DNA from: Strigamia acuminata
Taxonomy: Eukaryota; Arthropoda; Chilopoda; Geophilomorpha; Linotaeniidae
Reading direction: 5' to 3'
Assembly (NCBI GenBank): GCA_949358305.1
Contig: OX442314.1
Location: forward strand, 51,592,581-51,656,580
Length of the DNA stretch: 64,000 nt
How positions within the stretch are numbered: the first letter of the stretch is position 1; every line of letters starts with the position of its first letter. The notes beneath the pieces were generated by a model, which searched no databases, was not told the DNA's origin, and worked only from the letters and a program-made list of their open reading frames with translations. Shown in pieces: positions 1 through 9,910 of this stretch. A program made the translations under genes and the position numbers.

Positions 1-9
1 AAATTGCAA

Positions 10-531
10 CTAACCTTCAGTTCTGAAACGATCGTTCACCAGTAGATGTGTTGTGTTCTTTATCTTCAAGAATTCCAATCGGGATATCAAACTCTTGGTT
101 TCGCCAATAATACACAGATTCGCCGACCTTTCGATCACATGTTTGAATGTGTCGGCATCTCTCAATATCATTTGCAAACCCGCCAAAGTTTCTGTCAAAA
201 ACTTGCCACGATGCGTCAAATACGGACTAGTTCTTGTCGCGTGGTTTGCCGGGCGGGAATGATCGGTTTGGCATCTCCTGCTGCACTCGGCGCACACAAA
301 TTCGCTGCAGATTTCACACCAGTCCGTGGCATCGGTCCAATGCTTGTTGCACATGACGGGCGCGGCATTCGTAACGTCGGCGGGTGTCGGGCGCCAAATG
401 TCCACTTCTTGGCTCGTTAGTGAAGTCCAGGTCCATGTTGCACAGTCGATATCGCATCGTTTCGATTCCATTTGCGACGCTGTTTCGGAAAGACGCGGGT
501 GGTTTGTTGTTTCGAAGATTACTTGCAACAC
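10..531 (-). CDS. B-box zinc-finger protein (TRIM-like), single-exon ORF
   Basis: The 173-residue ORF carries one B-box-type zinc finger at about residues 60-98: a C-x2-H pair in CNKH, then C-x2-C in CEIC, C-x2-C in CAEC, and a downstream H...H pair, the usual B-box 2 ligand order. A stretch that could form a short coiled coil follows, as in TRIM proteins. B-box domains bind zinc and mediate protein-protein contacts, often in ubiquitin ligases. No RING domain is seen upstream of the B-box and no SPRY or NHL domain downstream. The ORF ends at the window edge (stop 10-12), so it may be complete and short or one exon of a larger gene. The start is uncertain: Met1 and Met21 are both possible. The B-box is clear; the full gene model is not. 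Confidence 0.55.
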   Translation of the reverse strand: MLQVIFETTNHPRLSETASQMESKRCDIDCATWTWTSLTSQEVDIWRPTPADVTNAAPVMCNKHWTDATDWCEICSEFVCAECSRRCQTDHSRPANHATRTSPYLTHRGKFLTETLAGLQMILRDADTFKHVIERSANLCIIGETKSLISRLEFLKIKNTTHLLVNDRFRTEG

Positions 532-580
532 GTGACTTGGGTTATGGGTTTCCGTGGCTTATGACAACAGATTATGTAAT

Positions 581-770
581 CAGAATAGGCCAATGGGGAC
601 AGGTTGGTTACAACAATGGTGCCACCTAGTGGCCAATGCAATCTTGTCAGAATAAGCCAATGGGGAAAGGTTGGTTACAACAATGGTGCCACCTGGTGGC
701 CAATGCAATCTTGTCAGAATAGGCCAATGGGGAAAGAGGGATTAAAACAATGGTGCCACTTAGGTAACCC
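581..770. repeat. 67-bp tandem repeat, about 2.8 copies
   Basis: Three head-to-tail copies start at 581, 648 and 715, each beginning cagaata(g/a)gccaatgggg. Copies 1 and 2 differ at a few positions and the third decays after about 55 bp. It lies just upstream of the B-box ORF. Short ORFs through it are by-products of the repeat. Confidence 0.85.
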
Positions 771-790
771 CTCGTACAATGATCTTTGAA

Positions 791-2075
791 GTCAAACTGA
801 AGTTCAAATAATCATAATACACAATTATGCCATGCAGCAAGGCCCACAGGCTGCGAAAGTCCCAGAAGACTTCAGACCGATCTTGTGGTCACCATCTGCT
901 CCGACTAGACTTCCTGCACTGGAGAAACTGTCTGAAAGAGGCTAAACATCACCATGTTTGATGTAAACCAACCTTTATTAATTTACCATCGTATATACAA
1001 GAATAGTAAGACCAAAAAATGTCTTCAGGTCAGACAATATCAAAGACAATCAATAATATCACTTGTAAAACCAAGAATATCACAGCATTTATTACATAGG
1101 TTAATATTTTTAAGCAAATTTACGTAAATGTTACAAATGGTGGGCTTATTGAGCTCTTTGCTAGTAGACTACAGTTAATCATGTATAAATCATGTATTGA
1201 CATTTATAACTTGTTACATCAGATACTTTTATGGATGTAAAGTTGTGATCTAATTTTGGTTTATTTTGGATCATTTTGGACCAATTTCAAGGTCTCCACT
1301 CTTTATTTTATTTAGGAAACTTTTCTTAGTTTTTTTTTATGATGTAATTGTGATTTTTACTAGTTTTTACTAAATCAAAATCCTCCAGTTGTGTCCCATG
1401 CGAGAGTTTCGGCATCAGGTTTTCGGGTTACTTTTAGGTTTGTTTACGTTTTGCAAACACTCGAATTTAATCAAAACTCTTTAACTTACGATGGAAATGC
1501 TGGTGTTGTACGTGAAAACTATTCATCCGTATTTCTTGAATTATCAGCTGGATTCCCAGAGACCTCCAAGTAAAGGTTAAATTTGTGGCCATTTCTGTAT
1601 AAAAAGTGCATGTTCGCATACAAAAAGTTGTAAATGCATTTTTATTCTGAATTTTTGCACAAAATAAGTGATTTTTTTGCACGATTCAGTAAATTTTTTG
1701 ATGGAAAAAGTGAATTTTTTCATTCTCTTAGTGGATTTTTTTTTAAAAAAAGTTACTTTTGCATTAAAAGAGAGACTTTTGCATTAAAAAAAGCGACTTT
1801 TGCATTAAAAAAGCGACTTTATTCAGTTGTCTAGGGGATATTATTGGGTGTCCACCTATGGTCAAGGAGTTACCTAGGACCTAGGGGCACTCAACAGTCA
1901 CAAACTACAATTAAAAAGTTTTCTTGCTGGATCCAATTCCAAAATTATTAAAATGGATTAGGGATACAAAATGCACAAAACAGTTTGACCTCGTTTTGAT
2001 AACGTTACAGTCACGTATTCAGTAACGTTTTCTTACCATTTACGTAACGTTTTTAACACGTATCCGCTAACTTGG
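791..2075. other. Intergenic, AT-rich; short tandem repeat at 1740-1830
   Basis: No gene is recognised here. Around 1745-1825 a ~22-bp unit reading approximately gcattaaaaaagcgactttt is repeated about three times. The rest is unique AT-rich DNA. Confidence 0.5.
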
Positions 2076-2086
2076 TATATATAAAG
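2076..2086 (+). promoter_or_regulatory. Candidate TATA box of the FCP1-like gene
   Basis: A TATATATAAAG element lies 146 bp upstream of the ATG at 2232, on the correct strand. With a start site about 30 bp downstream it would give a 5' UTR of roughly 110-125 nt. It is inferred from sequence and position only. Confidence 0.45.
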
Positions 2087-2231
2087 CGTGTTGAGTTAAT
2101 ATTAAACATTATTAACAATTGCATGTCCTTAACCAGGAAGACTCCAAGAATCCAGGAATACAAGAATCTACAATATTTTAGACACAACACTTTATTTTAG
2201 ACATCTGAAGCCCTGGTTATTATAATATACA

Positions 2232-3794
2232 ATGGCTTCCAGTCTCAAGAACACTTCAGCGATAGCGTTCACTAACAAACATGCAAATCTTGTCAAATGG
2301 AATGTTGTACGTGGCAGCAGAATTTCGATTGGATCAACTCTCTTTTCTTACCAACTTGGGACAAAACTGCCGTCAGAATTCAAATCAGACATCGCTGGGA
2401 CAGTTATCAAAATATTAAAAGAAAATGGCCAAATGCTAAACACTGGCGACCACGTCTTAATCCTCAAACATTGTTTGCATCCCATAGTCAATGAATCCTT
2501 GTGCGTTGCATGCGGACTTGACTTGGCGCACAATACACAACGATCAACAGCATCCAAAGTGGTTAATCACAACTTCCTCGAGCTGCGCGTGAGCACAAAG
2601 CACGCAAAGTATATTTTGAGCAATGCAGATACAAAACACCTGTTGGAGAGCAAGAAATTAGTATTGTTGGTCGATCTCGATCTAACGCTACTACACACCA
2701 CCCAAGAACCAACTGCGGATGGCATTGCCGATGTGTTTTTTTACAAGTTGCAGGGTTTGTGCTTCTGCACCAGACTGAGGCCAGGAACGAGAGATTTCTT
2801 GAAGAACATGAGCGAATTGTACGAATTGCACATTTGTACTTTTGGGTACGGCGAATACGCGAGGAAAATGGCTCGTTTGCTGGACCCAGACGGAAGTCTT
2901 TTTTCCAAGCGGATTTTATCTCGTGATGAGTTTATACATCCGTCGTCGAAGAGCGAAAACATCAAGTACTTTTTCCCGCGTGGAGATTCGATGGTGTGCA
3001 TTATTGATGACCGTGGCGACGTCTGGAATTACGCGCCCAATTTGGTCCGTGTGAAGCCTTATAAATTTTTCAAAGAAAAAGAAGTTGTCGATTTGCAACA
3101 ATTGCACCGGGATGATGATGACAGTCATTTGTTGCATTTGCAGGCAAAGCTGCGGATTGTTCACCAGACTTATTACAAGATGTACGAGAATTCGAAGGAG
3201 AATTTTGGCGTTCCTGATCTTAAGGAGGTGGTTCCTGGTGTGAAGAAGAATGTTTTGGAATCCGTTTATATTGTGTTTAGTGGTGTTGATCTCCCGCCAA
3301 ACGTGTCCATAGAAGAAAGTAAAATAGGGAAGATGGCAATGTCGTTAGGGGCTGTGGTTCAGAAGAAAGTTGTGGGCAGGGGTGATCCTAATATCAAAGC
3401 GACAACTCATGTAATATCTACTCGTTTGGATACCGAAAAGGTTCACTTCGCTAAGGTTTTTAAAAATGTACACTTGGTAAGCCCGGATTGGTTGTGGTGT
3501 TGTGCGAAACGTTGGCAAAAGGTTGACGAAAAGTTGTTTCCACTGGTTGAAAACTGTTGTGTTGATCAAGGTAGAAATGAGGTTTTGAAGATAGAAAAGC
3601 CTGTACTTAGTTGCAGGCCAGAAGAGACAGTGAAAATGGGTCAAAAAAGAAAAGGAAATGTTGTCGGAAAAGTAACTGATAATAAAAGAGGTAATGTAGT
3701 TGGGAGTAAGAGAAAGTTTGTGGAGTCTTTGGGAGATGGAAATGTAAACCCGTGTAAAAGACGTCACTTCAATTTACCATTTACCAGCTTTTAA
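2232..3794 (+). CDS. FCP1-type RNA polymerase II CTD phosphatase, intronless
   Basis: The 520-residue protein matches the FCP1/CTDP1 plan. It has an N-terminal lipoyl-like segment (about 30-80), then an FCPH catalytic domain with the DxDxT motif in VDLDLTLLH (Asp148 and Asp150), and a BRCT domain at about 335-435 (SPDWLWCC near its end). It is followed by a short Lys/Arg-rich tail. FCP1 removes phosphate from the CTD of RNA polymerase II in the nucleus and recycles the enzyme after transcription. The whole domain series is in one exon, and the long acidic C-terminus of animal FCP1 is missing. That suggests a retrocopy or a derived short paralogue. Codons are open and the catalytic aspartates intact, so it may be functional. 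The stop lies 16 bp before an LTR fragment whose AATAAA could supply polyadenylation. Confidence 0.88.
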   Translation: MASSLKNTSAIAFTNKHANLVKWNVVRGSRISIGSTLFSYQLGTKLPSEFKSDIAGTVIKILKENGQMLNTGDHVLILKHCLHPIVNESLCVACGLDLAHNTQRSTASKVVNHNFLELRVSTKHAKYILSNADTKHLLESKKLVLLVDLDLTLLHTTQEPTADGIADVFFYKLQGLCFCTRLRPGTRDFLKNMSELYELHICTFGYGEYARKMARLLDPDGSLFSKRILSRDEFIHPSSKSENIKYFFPRGDSMVCIIDDRGDVWNYAPNLVRVKPYKFFKEKEVVDLQQLHRDDDDSHLLHLQAKLRIVHQTYYKMYENSKENFGVPDLKEVVPGVKKNVLESVYIVFSGVDLPPNVSIEESKIGKMAMSLGAVVQKKVVGRGDPNIKATTHVISTRLDTEKVHFAKVFKNVHLVSPDWLWCCAKRWQKVDEKLFPLVENCCVDQGRNEVLKIEKPVLSCRPEETVKMGQKRKGNVVGKVTDNKRGNVVGSKRKFVESLGDGNVNPCKRRHFNLPFTSF

Positions 3795-3810
3795 CCGTCA
3801 TTTAGAGCAG

Positions 3811-4010
3811 TGTGGTGACCTCGAGTGCCTGTCCAATGACTGCCCAAAAGGGGTAATTATTTGTAAACAGCCAATCAAGGCTGTCCATCAGGGGCAAGAA
3901 GCCCTATTGTAAAAATAAAAGAGGTCACTTGTGTGAAAGTTCTCAGCAAGCAAAAACGTGTGTGTAGTCCGCCATTATTTTCAAACATAAACTTCTAACC
4001 AAAGTTCACA
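3811..4010 (+). mobile_element. Diverged solo LTR of the gag-only element family
   Basis: This ~200-bp stretch shares ordered blocks with the LTRs at 39820-40153 and 41752-42085: ggtaattatt, agccaatcaaggctgtc, aataaa(a)gag, cacttg, gcaa(a)acgtgt and the end aaagttcaca. It begins tgtggtgacc. It contains an AATAAA near 3914. No internal region or second LTR is seen nearby, so it is best read as an old solo LTR. Confidence 0.7.
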
Positions 4011-4846
4011 AACGTAACGATAATTCGTTACTTTTTTTGTAGTAACGGCCGTTTATTAAACGTTACGTTACCGTTAAATTTTATCAGGTTAGGTTTTCAC
4101 GATTTTCACCTATGTACTTCTAATCGGTTTTTAATGTTTTTTGATAGTTTTTAACTATTTTTTGTCAGTTCTAATGTTTTTTTAATAATTTTTTAATAAC
4201 TTTTATTTGTATATGCAGCAGTATGTGCTTAAACCTAATGTTCGATTATCCAAATAATTCAGTTTTATGAACACTCATGTCTCTATTTATTCAATTCACA
4301 AAAATAAACTAAAAAAATCACACCTTAAACCAAAAAAGGAGAAATTGGAAATTTGCATAAATGTAACGCCATTGCCATCGCCTGGGACAAGTCAGGAGGT
4401 CAATCGGGGAAAAATTTACGACAGAATTGTTAAATTTTAGTAACAAACCCGAGGGTCAATGATATTGATTCAACATCCAACAATCAAACGTTGATATCCT
4501 CGTTGGGTCAGAATTTATAATGCTTTTGATAGTAAATTTCCCAATTTATGTTCGCTGTTTGGTCGTGAATTATTCATAATTCTCTACAAAATATTTTTAA
4601 AAAAAAATTATTTTAAATAAAAGTGATTAAGACATCGGCCAGTTCGTGACTTTTGGCCCATCCTGTACAATTAAAAAGCATAGAACATCCTGTGCATTTT
4701 TTACGTGTATTTGGATTCACTTCAAAAATAATTTTTATAGGGACGAGCGTTTTACGCCTTTACAGCGTTAATTGCCTTTATGTCAATTTTCATGTGCGTT
4801 TGCATGTCACGATTAAATTAAAGTTATTTTTAATTTGATTTTTAAA
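4011..4846. other. Intergenic, AT-rich, no feature recognised
   Basis: Only AT-rich DNA with short homopolymers and a few aacgttacg-like words after the solo LTR. No ORF of note, RNA gene or element end was recognised. Confidence 0.4.
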
Positions 4847-4898
4847 TTACGGAGTATCTACTTCTTCTTCGGTAACCCAAGAAATAGATTTATCACAC
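4847..4898 (-). pseudogene. Severed 3' end of the zinc-ribbon gene that starts at 10406
   Basis: Reading leftwards from the target duplication (4894-4898), this fragment continues the frame of the ORF at 9906-10406 for about 15 codons, ending in EEEVDTP and a TAA at 4847-4849. It is separated from the rest of the gene by the gypsy insertion at 4899-9910. The frame match across the duplication is seen directly; that the two pieces once formed one exon is inference. Confidence 0.75.
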
Positions 4899-5051
4899 TA
4901 TGAGAATGTAAAGACAACCGGTTATGTTGAATGTAGTTACAAGACTCACTTTATTTCCATAATTGTATATAAGCAGAGCAAATCATATAAACGAAAGAAC
5001 AAATCAGTCAGGTGGTCAAGGCTGACCGTTAGGGGGAGCTGCATGCTCACA
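4899..5051 (-). repeat. 3' LTR of the gypsy element
   Basis: 153 bp, on the minus strand starting TGTGAGCATGC and ending TTCTCATA. No difference from the 5' LTR was found by eye. Confidence 0.93.
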
Positions 5052-5086
5052 CGACCCCTCCTCCGTGATTGTCGTCCTCGACCATA

Positions 5087-7186
5087 TTATGAGTTTTGTC
5101 CGTCAATCCGGTCCTCCGATACCACACTCGAGTCGGTCGCTTCGAAAAATCGCTTCAACTGTGATGCGTGCGCCTTCCACAGTTTACCGTTCGACTCGTC
5201 TTTTATGAAGTAAACCTCGCTGCCGATCTGTCTGTCGATGATGAAAGGTCCCGTGAACAAAACGTCAAACTTGCGGGTGCGAGGGCCTTTGGCGTAAAGA
5301 ACCCTGTCGCCGACGGTGAGTCCAGACTCCGACCGTCCCTGGTCGTGTCTTCGCTTCTGTTCTGCACGAGCCTCCAGTAAGTTTCTCTCCGCTTCCTCTC
5401 GTTTTCTCCAAACGTCCTCGAGATTTATGCCGTCTTCGAACTCTTCCAACCATCCACCCGCCAGATTCTCAGACGGGATGAATGCGTGGACCAACTCAAA
5501 AGGAGAAAACTTCGATGAGGCCTGAACGTTCGTATTCAATGCCCACACCGCCCCCTCCAACTCCTCCGTCCATCTCCTGCCGGAGTCTCCCAACTTGCGC
5601 AACTTCTGCAGCAGTGTCTGAATCTTTCGCTCCGCCAGCCCGTTAGAAGAATGGTGATAAGGTGGGGATTCCTCCAAAGAGATGCCGTTTTCTCGAGCGA
5701 ACTGGCCGAACTCACACGACATGAAGGCAGTCCCTTCGTCCGAAACAATCTTCGATGGCATCCCGAAACGCTTAACGACGCCCTCCCTGAGCGCGCGAAT
5801 GGTAGCCTTGGAGGAAACGTCCTTAACTGGCGTCGCGACCACGAATCTTGAATAACAATCCACGGCGATCAGGATATACGAGAAACCAAAACTCCCGACG
5901 TAAGGACCGCCGTGATCCAGAGCCACCGTGTGAAAAGGTCGAGGAGGAAGGTCTCTTGGAGAAAGGAGACCGTCGGCCCTTTTTGTGCGATAATTGTGCC
6001 GCTGGCACTGAATACAATTCCGCACGAAGTCCCTGATATCGGCACCCATCGAACTCCACCAGCTGCGGCGCTGAATACGGCTCTTTGTGCGAAAAGAGTC
6101 GCAATGCCCGCCTTTGATATGCGCCTCGCGAATCACCTGCCCCACCAGTCGCTTAGGAATAACCACCCTCCAATTTACGCTGTCGCGCACCAGTTTCCGC
6201 CTGCACAAAACCCCATTCTTAATTGCAAACTTGTCTCCCAAATCGCCTAAAAATTTCACGCAATCAGAGTCAAGGTCCTGCTGCACCCTTAACTCTTTAC
6301 CCGCTACCAAAATTGTCGCGGCGATAACTAATTCTGGCCCCGAACGGTCGCAAGCTCTCGATAAGGCGTCGGCGACAACATTCAGCTTCCCTGCTTTATG
6401 TTTTACAGTAAAGTCAAATCCCTGCAGATCAAGAATCCACCTAGCGAATTTGCGATTCAAGTCTTGCTTAGCCATCAGATGTGAAACAGCCCAGTTGTCA
6501 GTGTAAATGACAAACTTCACGCCCGACAAATAAAATCTGAATTTCTCGGATACACTCCAGTGCACGGCCAAGCACTCGAGTTCGTTGGAATGAGCGCTTG
6601 CGTATGACTCGGGTATGCCCTTACTGGCGAATGCGATCGTAACGACCTTCCCGCCCTGTTTTTGTTGTAAAATTGCGCCTAACCCTTCGTAGGACGCGTC
6701 CACGTGCAAAAAAGTCTCCGCCGTTCTACTAAAATTTCCCAACCAACTGCAAGTTTTTAATTCGATTTTAACTAAATCTACCGCTGCCTGGTGCTCTTCG
6801 GACCAAACGAACCTGACGTCCTTGCGAGTGAGAACCGTCAAACAGCGAACCTTGGCTGCGAAATTCTTCACGAACTGGCGGTGGTAGCCAGCGAAACCCA
6901 AAAACGCCCTAACGTCCTTCACTGACCTAAAAAGTTTGAACCTATCTATGTCCGAGAGCCGCTCGGGGTCCGGACGTCTCCCCTCCTTAGAAATCAGATA
7001 CCCCAAAAAGCTAAACTCGGAGCGCAACAGTTTACATTTTGCCAAATTCAATTTCAATCCCTTTTCAATTACTTTCTCCAAAAACCCATCCCACAGATTA
7101 ATTAGACTGACTGCGTCGACCGCCGATTGGCCAACGTCGTCCAGATACGCCTTGGTCTTCCGAGTCTGCCCGCACAATTTATCCAT
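5087..7186 (-). CDS. Gypsy pol, 3' part: RT C-terminus, RNase H, integrase
   Basis: The 699-residue ORF opens in the RT palm with the catalytic YLDD box at residues 14-17. It then has the RT thumb (FLGYLI, FLGFAGYHRQF), an RNase H domain (VDASYEG near 165), and an integrase. The integrase has an H-H-C-C zinc domain (GGHCD... CIQCQRH) and a D-D-E core (ALDHGGPY, VSDEGTAF, SSNGLAER), followed by a C-terminal basic region. These copy element RNA into DNA and insert it. It overlaps the upstream ORF by 85 nt in another frame. RT is therefore split between its B and C motifs, which is not a normal site for programmed frameshifting. The stop lies 36 bp before the 3' LTR. Confidence 0.93.
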   Translation of the reverse strand: MDKLCGQTRKTKAYLDDVGQSAVDAVSLINLWDGFLEKVIEKGLKLNLAKCKLLRSEFSFLGYLISKEGRRPDPERLSDIDRFKLFRSVKDVRAFLGFAGYHRQFVKNFAAKVRCLTVLTRKDVRFVWSEEHQAAVDLVKIELKTCSWLGNFSRTAETFLHVDASYEGLGAILQQKQGGKVVTIAFASKGIPESYASAHSNELECLAVHWSVSEKFRFYLSGVKFVIYTDNWAVSHLMAKQDLNRKFARWILDLQGFDFTVKHKAGKLNVVADALSRACDRSGPELVIAATILVAGKELRVQQDLDSDCVKFLGDLGDKFAIKNGVLCRRKLVRDSVNWRVVIPKRLVGQVIREAHIKGGHCDSFRTKSRIQRRSWWSSMGADIRDFVRNCIQCQRHNYRTKRADGLLSPRDLPPRPFHTVALDHGGPYVGSFGFSYILIAVDCYSRFVVATPVKDVSSKATIRALREGVVKRFGMPSKIVSDEGTAFMSCEFGQFARENGISLEESPPYHHSSNGLAERKIQTLLQKLRKLGDSGRRWTEELEGAVWALNTNVQASSKFSPFELVHAFIPSENLAGGWLEEFEDGINLEDVWRKREEAERNLLEARAEQKRRHDQGRSESGLTVGDRVLYAKGPRTRKFDVLFTGPFIIDRQIGSEVYFIKDESNGKLWKAHASQLKRFFEATDSSVVSEDRIDGQNS

Positions 7187-9567
7187 CGCTGCATGATAAA
7201 AGGCGCCAATTTGAATCCCACCGGCATCCGAAGTAACTCCATCAACCCGTCGGGAGTAAGAAACGCGATCTTGTGACAGTCGGAACTCTTCAACAAAATG
7301 TTGTAGAATGCCATCGCAATGTCCCCCGAATTAAACAGTCTCGGCTCGCCCTCCAATAAAAATTCTATTACCTCATCAATGGTCGGCATGCGATAAATCG
7401 TCATGTCGACCGCCTCGTTTAGTCTACGAAGGTCAATTACGGGGCGCCACGGAGTTGTTGGGTGGTGGTGTTGATCAACCGTAAAGAATGGGAAGTTATA
7501 TGAAGAAACCGACTCACGACAAATCCCTAATCGTTTCCACTTAGCTATCGTTTCGCGTAACCTCACCTCCTCCTGGGCGGAAAAACGACGGGGCTTACAT
7601 CTTATCGGCCTGTCGTGGGTCAATGGCACCTCGCACTCCTCCCCTAAACATAAACCCAAAGTGCCGTCCGTGTTGAACGCCTTCTTCCTATTAATCAAAA
7701 CATCACGCAACAAAACCCTCTCGGCCTCCGTAACCGAGCTGTCCACCTGATCTACAATCTCGTCAACCTCAGCCAAGAAACTGTCGCCACTCGTTATGGC
7801 CGCCACGCAATTTTCTATTCCGCCGGCGCTCGCCGTCCCCTTTCTAAAAATTAGACAACTAGCATGATTAACCACCGACCTATCTTTCCTAATTTCGACA
7901 TCGCCGTTAGCAAAAAATAACCAGCACAAACCCTCCTGCCTCCGCCAATCAGTGCCCAAAATTACCGGAAAAGGAAGATCGGAAGAAACCGCAACGTCCC
8001 TTATTTTATAACGAGCCTCACCAACGTGAAAAGTAATGTCCAAATATCCGTCCACCTTCCTCGGGCCGTTCACAGTAGTAATCGTCGAGCCCTCGTTATT
8101 CGGTCTCAATTGAGTGTTCAAACTCAAAAATCTGCTGTCCACCACCGACAAATTCGCTCCAGGGTCAACCAACGCCTCGACAACGTCGTCAAACTCTTCC
8201 ACCCGACACTCCACCACCGTAAGATTCATGTCCGGCTTAATCGTTTTGATCAAACATGAGACGACCTTGTCCGCCGGTTTCTCCACGCCCGGAACCACCG
8301 ATGGACACTCGAACGACAGATGCCCGACGACGCCACATTTATAGCACGTGAGCACAGATTTATCCATGCCGGTTCTAAACACAGGACCGCGCGACGACGG
8401 TCTAGGCGCAACCGGACTTTTCGGCGAAACGGCAAAACTCGGAACACTTTTTGACGATAAAACGGAAAAGTCTTTACCCGATCGTTTCGTGTCCGCGTTC
8501 GCCGTCTTCACTGGTCTGGATGCGTCCAAGCGACGTGCGCGTTCGATCAGCTCCGCCACCGTTCCCACGTTGTCCAGTTGTAGTGGGTAGGAAATCGTCC
8601 GGTCCTCGATTCCGGCCAAAATCAGCGAGATGCGGTCAGCGTCGCCAAGAATAGAAGCCGACCTCTCCAAAATTGCGTTTTTCGAGTAGATATACTGTAC
8701 TACTGATTCGGTCGCCTCCAGTTTTCGTCCGTCTTGCATCGTGAAAAATTCGTGCAACTGTAGTCGTGATTTGAAACGCTCTCGCAAAAGCGCTGTCCAT
8801 TGCGCCAGAACGTTGATGTTTTTTCCTTCGGTTTTCTGCCAATCGTTGGCCTGTCCTTCGAGCCTCGTCGCGGCGTTCAACAGCGTCAGTTCATCCGACC
8901 AGCCCGACAGCTTCGACGCTCGATCCACTTCCTTCAGCCAAGAAGAGACGCTTTCCTTGACATCGCCCGTAAATACGGAAATTGCCTTCGCGGTATCGAC
9001 CGACGAATGCATCTGGACGACGGTCTGCGGCGGGGCTATCGGTCTCTGCGAAGCGACCGCCAATTGTTGCAGAATCGCCGCGTTCTGAGCAGCCAATTGT
9101 TGCACTTGTTGGGCGTTCTGAGCGGCCAACTGTTGTGCTTGTTGAGCCGCCACTTGTTGTTGCTGGGTCGCCATTTGTTGCGAGACCACCAAATGCTGCA
9201 TCATTGCCGCCATTTGCTGGGCGAGAACGTCGACCGCATTCCCCGAACCAACCGCCGAAGTTCGCGCGGTCTCGTCCGCCTTACGTCTCCTCGTCTCCTC
9301 GGCCTCGTCTGCTTCGCGTCTTGCGTCCTCGTCGGCCCGGAAATTTTCTAGTTCGATCCGCTCTCTCTCCGCCGTCGCCGCCGCCGCCCTCGTCGCCACC
9401 TGCCTGTTGTCCGCCAGCAAGGAATCCATGAAGTCTTGCTTGTGTCCTCCCGTCACGATCAATTGCCGACGCTCCGCCTCAGTCTTGAGAGGAGCCATGG
9501 TAAATAGGTCCAATACGTCTTCTTCGCACGACCACAATAGCATATTCCGTTGGTCAGACATTTTCAA
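7102..9567 (-). CDS. Gypsy gag-protease-RT N-terminus
   Basis: The 821-residue ORF begins with a charged coil (about 60-100) and an Ala/Gln-rich coiled stretch (about 115-172). A retrotransposon Gag region follows (about 195-350), then one CCHC zinc knuckle, CYKCGVVGHLSFEC (408-421), and an aspartic protease with the active-site motif VDPGA (467-471; DPGA where DTGA or DSGA is usual). The first half of RT follows (from about 640; VIDLRRLN, FNSGDIAMAF). The last ~28 residues are read in a shifted frame relative to RT, so the true polyprotein continues in the ORF ending at 5087. Met3 or Met4 may be the real start. Confidence 0.93.
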   Translation of the reverse strand: MKMSDQRNMLLWSCEEDVLDLFTMAPLKTEAERRQLIVTGGHKQDFMDSLLADNRQVATRAAAATAERERIELENFRADEDARREADEAEETRRRKADETARTSAVGSGNAVDVLAQQMAAMMQHLVVSQQMATQQQQVAAQQAQQLAAQNAQQVQQLAAQNAAILQQLAVASQRPIAPPQTVVQMHSSVDTAKAISVFTGDVKESVSSWLKEVDRASKLSGWSDELTLLNAATRLEGQANDWQKTEGKNINVLAQWTALLRERFKSRLQLHEFFTMQDGRKLEATESVVQYIYSKNAILERSASILGDADRISLILAGIEDRTISYPLQLDNVGTVAELIERARRLDASRPVKTANADTKRSGKDFSVLSSKSVPSFAVSPKSPVAPRPSSRGPVFRTGMDKSVLTCYKCGVVGHLSFECPSVVPGVEKPADKVVSCLIKTIKPDMNLTVVECRVEEFDDVVEALVDPGANLSVVDSRFLSLNTQLRPNNEGSTITTVNGPRKVDGYLDITFHVGEARYKIRDVAVSSDLPFPVILGTDWRRQEGLCWLFFANGDVEIRKDRSVVNHASCLIFRKGTASAGGIENCVAAITSGDSFLAEVDEIVDQVDSSVTEAERVLLRDVLINRKKAFNTDGTLGLCLGEECEVPLTHDRPIRCKPRRFSAQEEVRLRETIAKWKRLGICRESVSSYNFPFFTVDQHHHPTTPWRPVIDLRRLNEAVDMTIYRMPTIDEVIEFLLEGEPRLFNSGDIAMAFYNILLKSSDCHKIAFLTPDGLMELLRMPVGFKLAPFIMQRWINCAGRLGRPRRIWTTLANRRSTQSV

Positions 9568-9757
9568 TGTTGGCCACGCCGCTTTCCAAACGAGAATACC
9601 GATAAAGATGGCCGCTTGTACGTTATCTACACGCGTCTACGTATAACGTACGATTTTCCACGAACGATCGAACCGAAGCTTCCTGCGATTCTACCGATAG
9701 TCCGATCAATTTCACAGTCTTTTCCCCTTTTCTAGGTTCTTTCAGTCGACTGCGCCA

Positions 9758-9910
9758 TATGAGAATGTAAAGACAACCGGTTATGTTGAATGTAGTTACA
9801 AGACTCACTTTATTTCCATAATTGTATATAAGCAGAGCAAATCATATAAACGAAAGAACAAATCAGTCAGGTGGTCAAGGCTGACCGTTAGGGGGAGCTG
9901 CATGCTCACA
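9758..9910 (-). repeat. 5' LTR of the gypsy element
   Basis: Matches the 3' LTR with no difference seen. It carries an ATTATAT/TATAAG-like stretch and AATAAA-type words on the minus strand. Its first bases, read after the target duplication, create the premature TGA of the interrupted host ORF. Confidence 0.93.

Larger units (their letters stand above)
4899..9910 (-). mobile_element. Ty3/gypsy LTR retrotransposon, 5.0 kb, full length
   Basis: Two 153-bp LTRs (4899-5051 and 9758-9910) look identical by eye and flank gag, protease, RT, RNase H and integrase in the gypsy order on the minus strand. The 5-bp duplication cacac lies at 4894-4898 and 9911-9915. Directly inside the 5' LTR the minus strand reads TGGCGCAGTCGACTG, a canonical TGG-starting primer site; its tRNA was not identified. 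The minus strand before the 3' LTR has the purine tract GGAGGAGGGG. There is no env-like ORF. Identical LTRs point to a very recent insertion, yet pol is split by a frameshift inside RT. Confidence 0.95.

Noticed and set aside
832-945. 37-codon ORF (MQQGPQAAKVPEDF...)
   Set aside because: Protein-like in composition but too short, with no family match and no splice context. It could be a retroelement remnant; not called.
2020-4010. FCP1-like gene as cargo captured between two LTRs
   Set aside because: Only one LTR fragment is present (3811-4010). The upstream 400 bp show no similarity to it.
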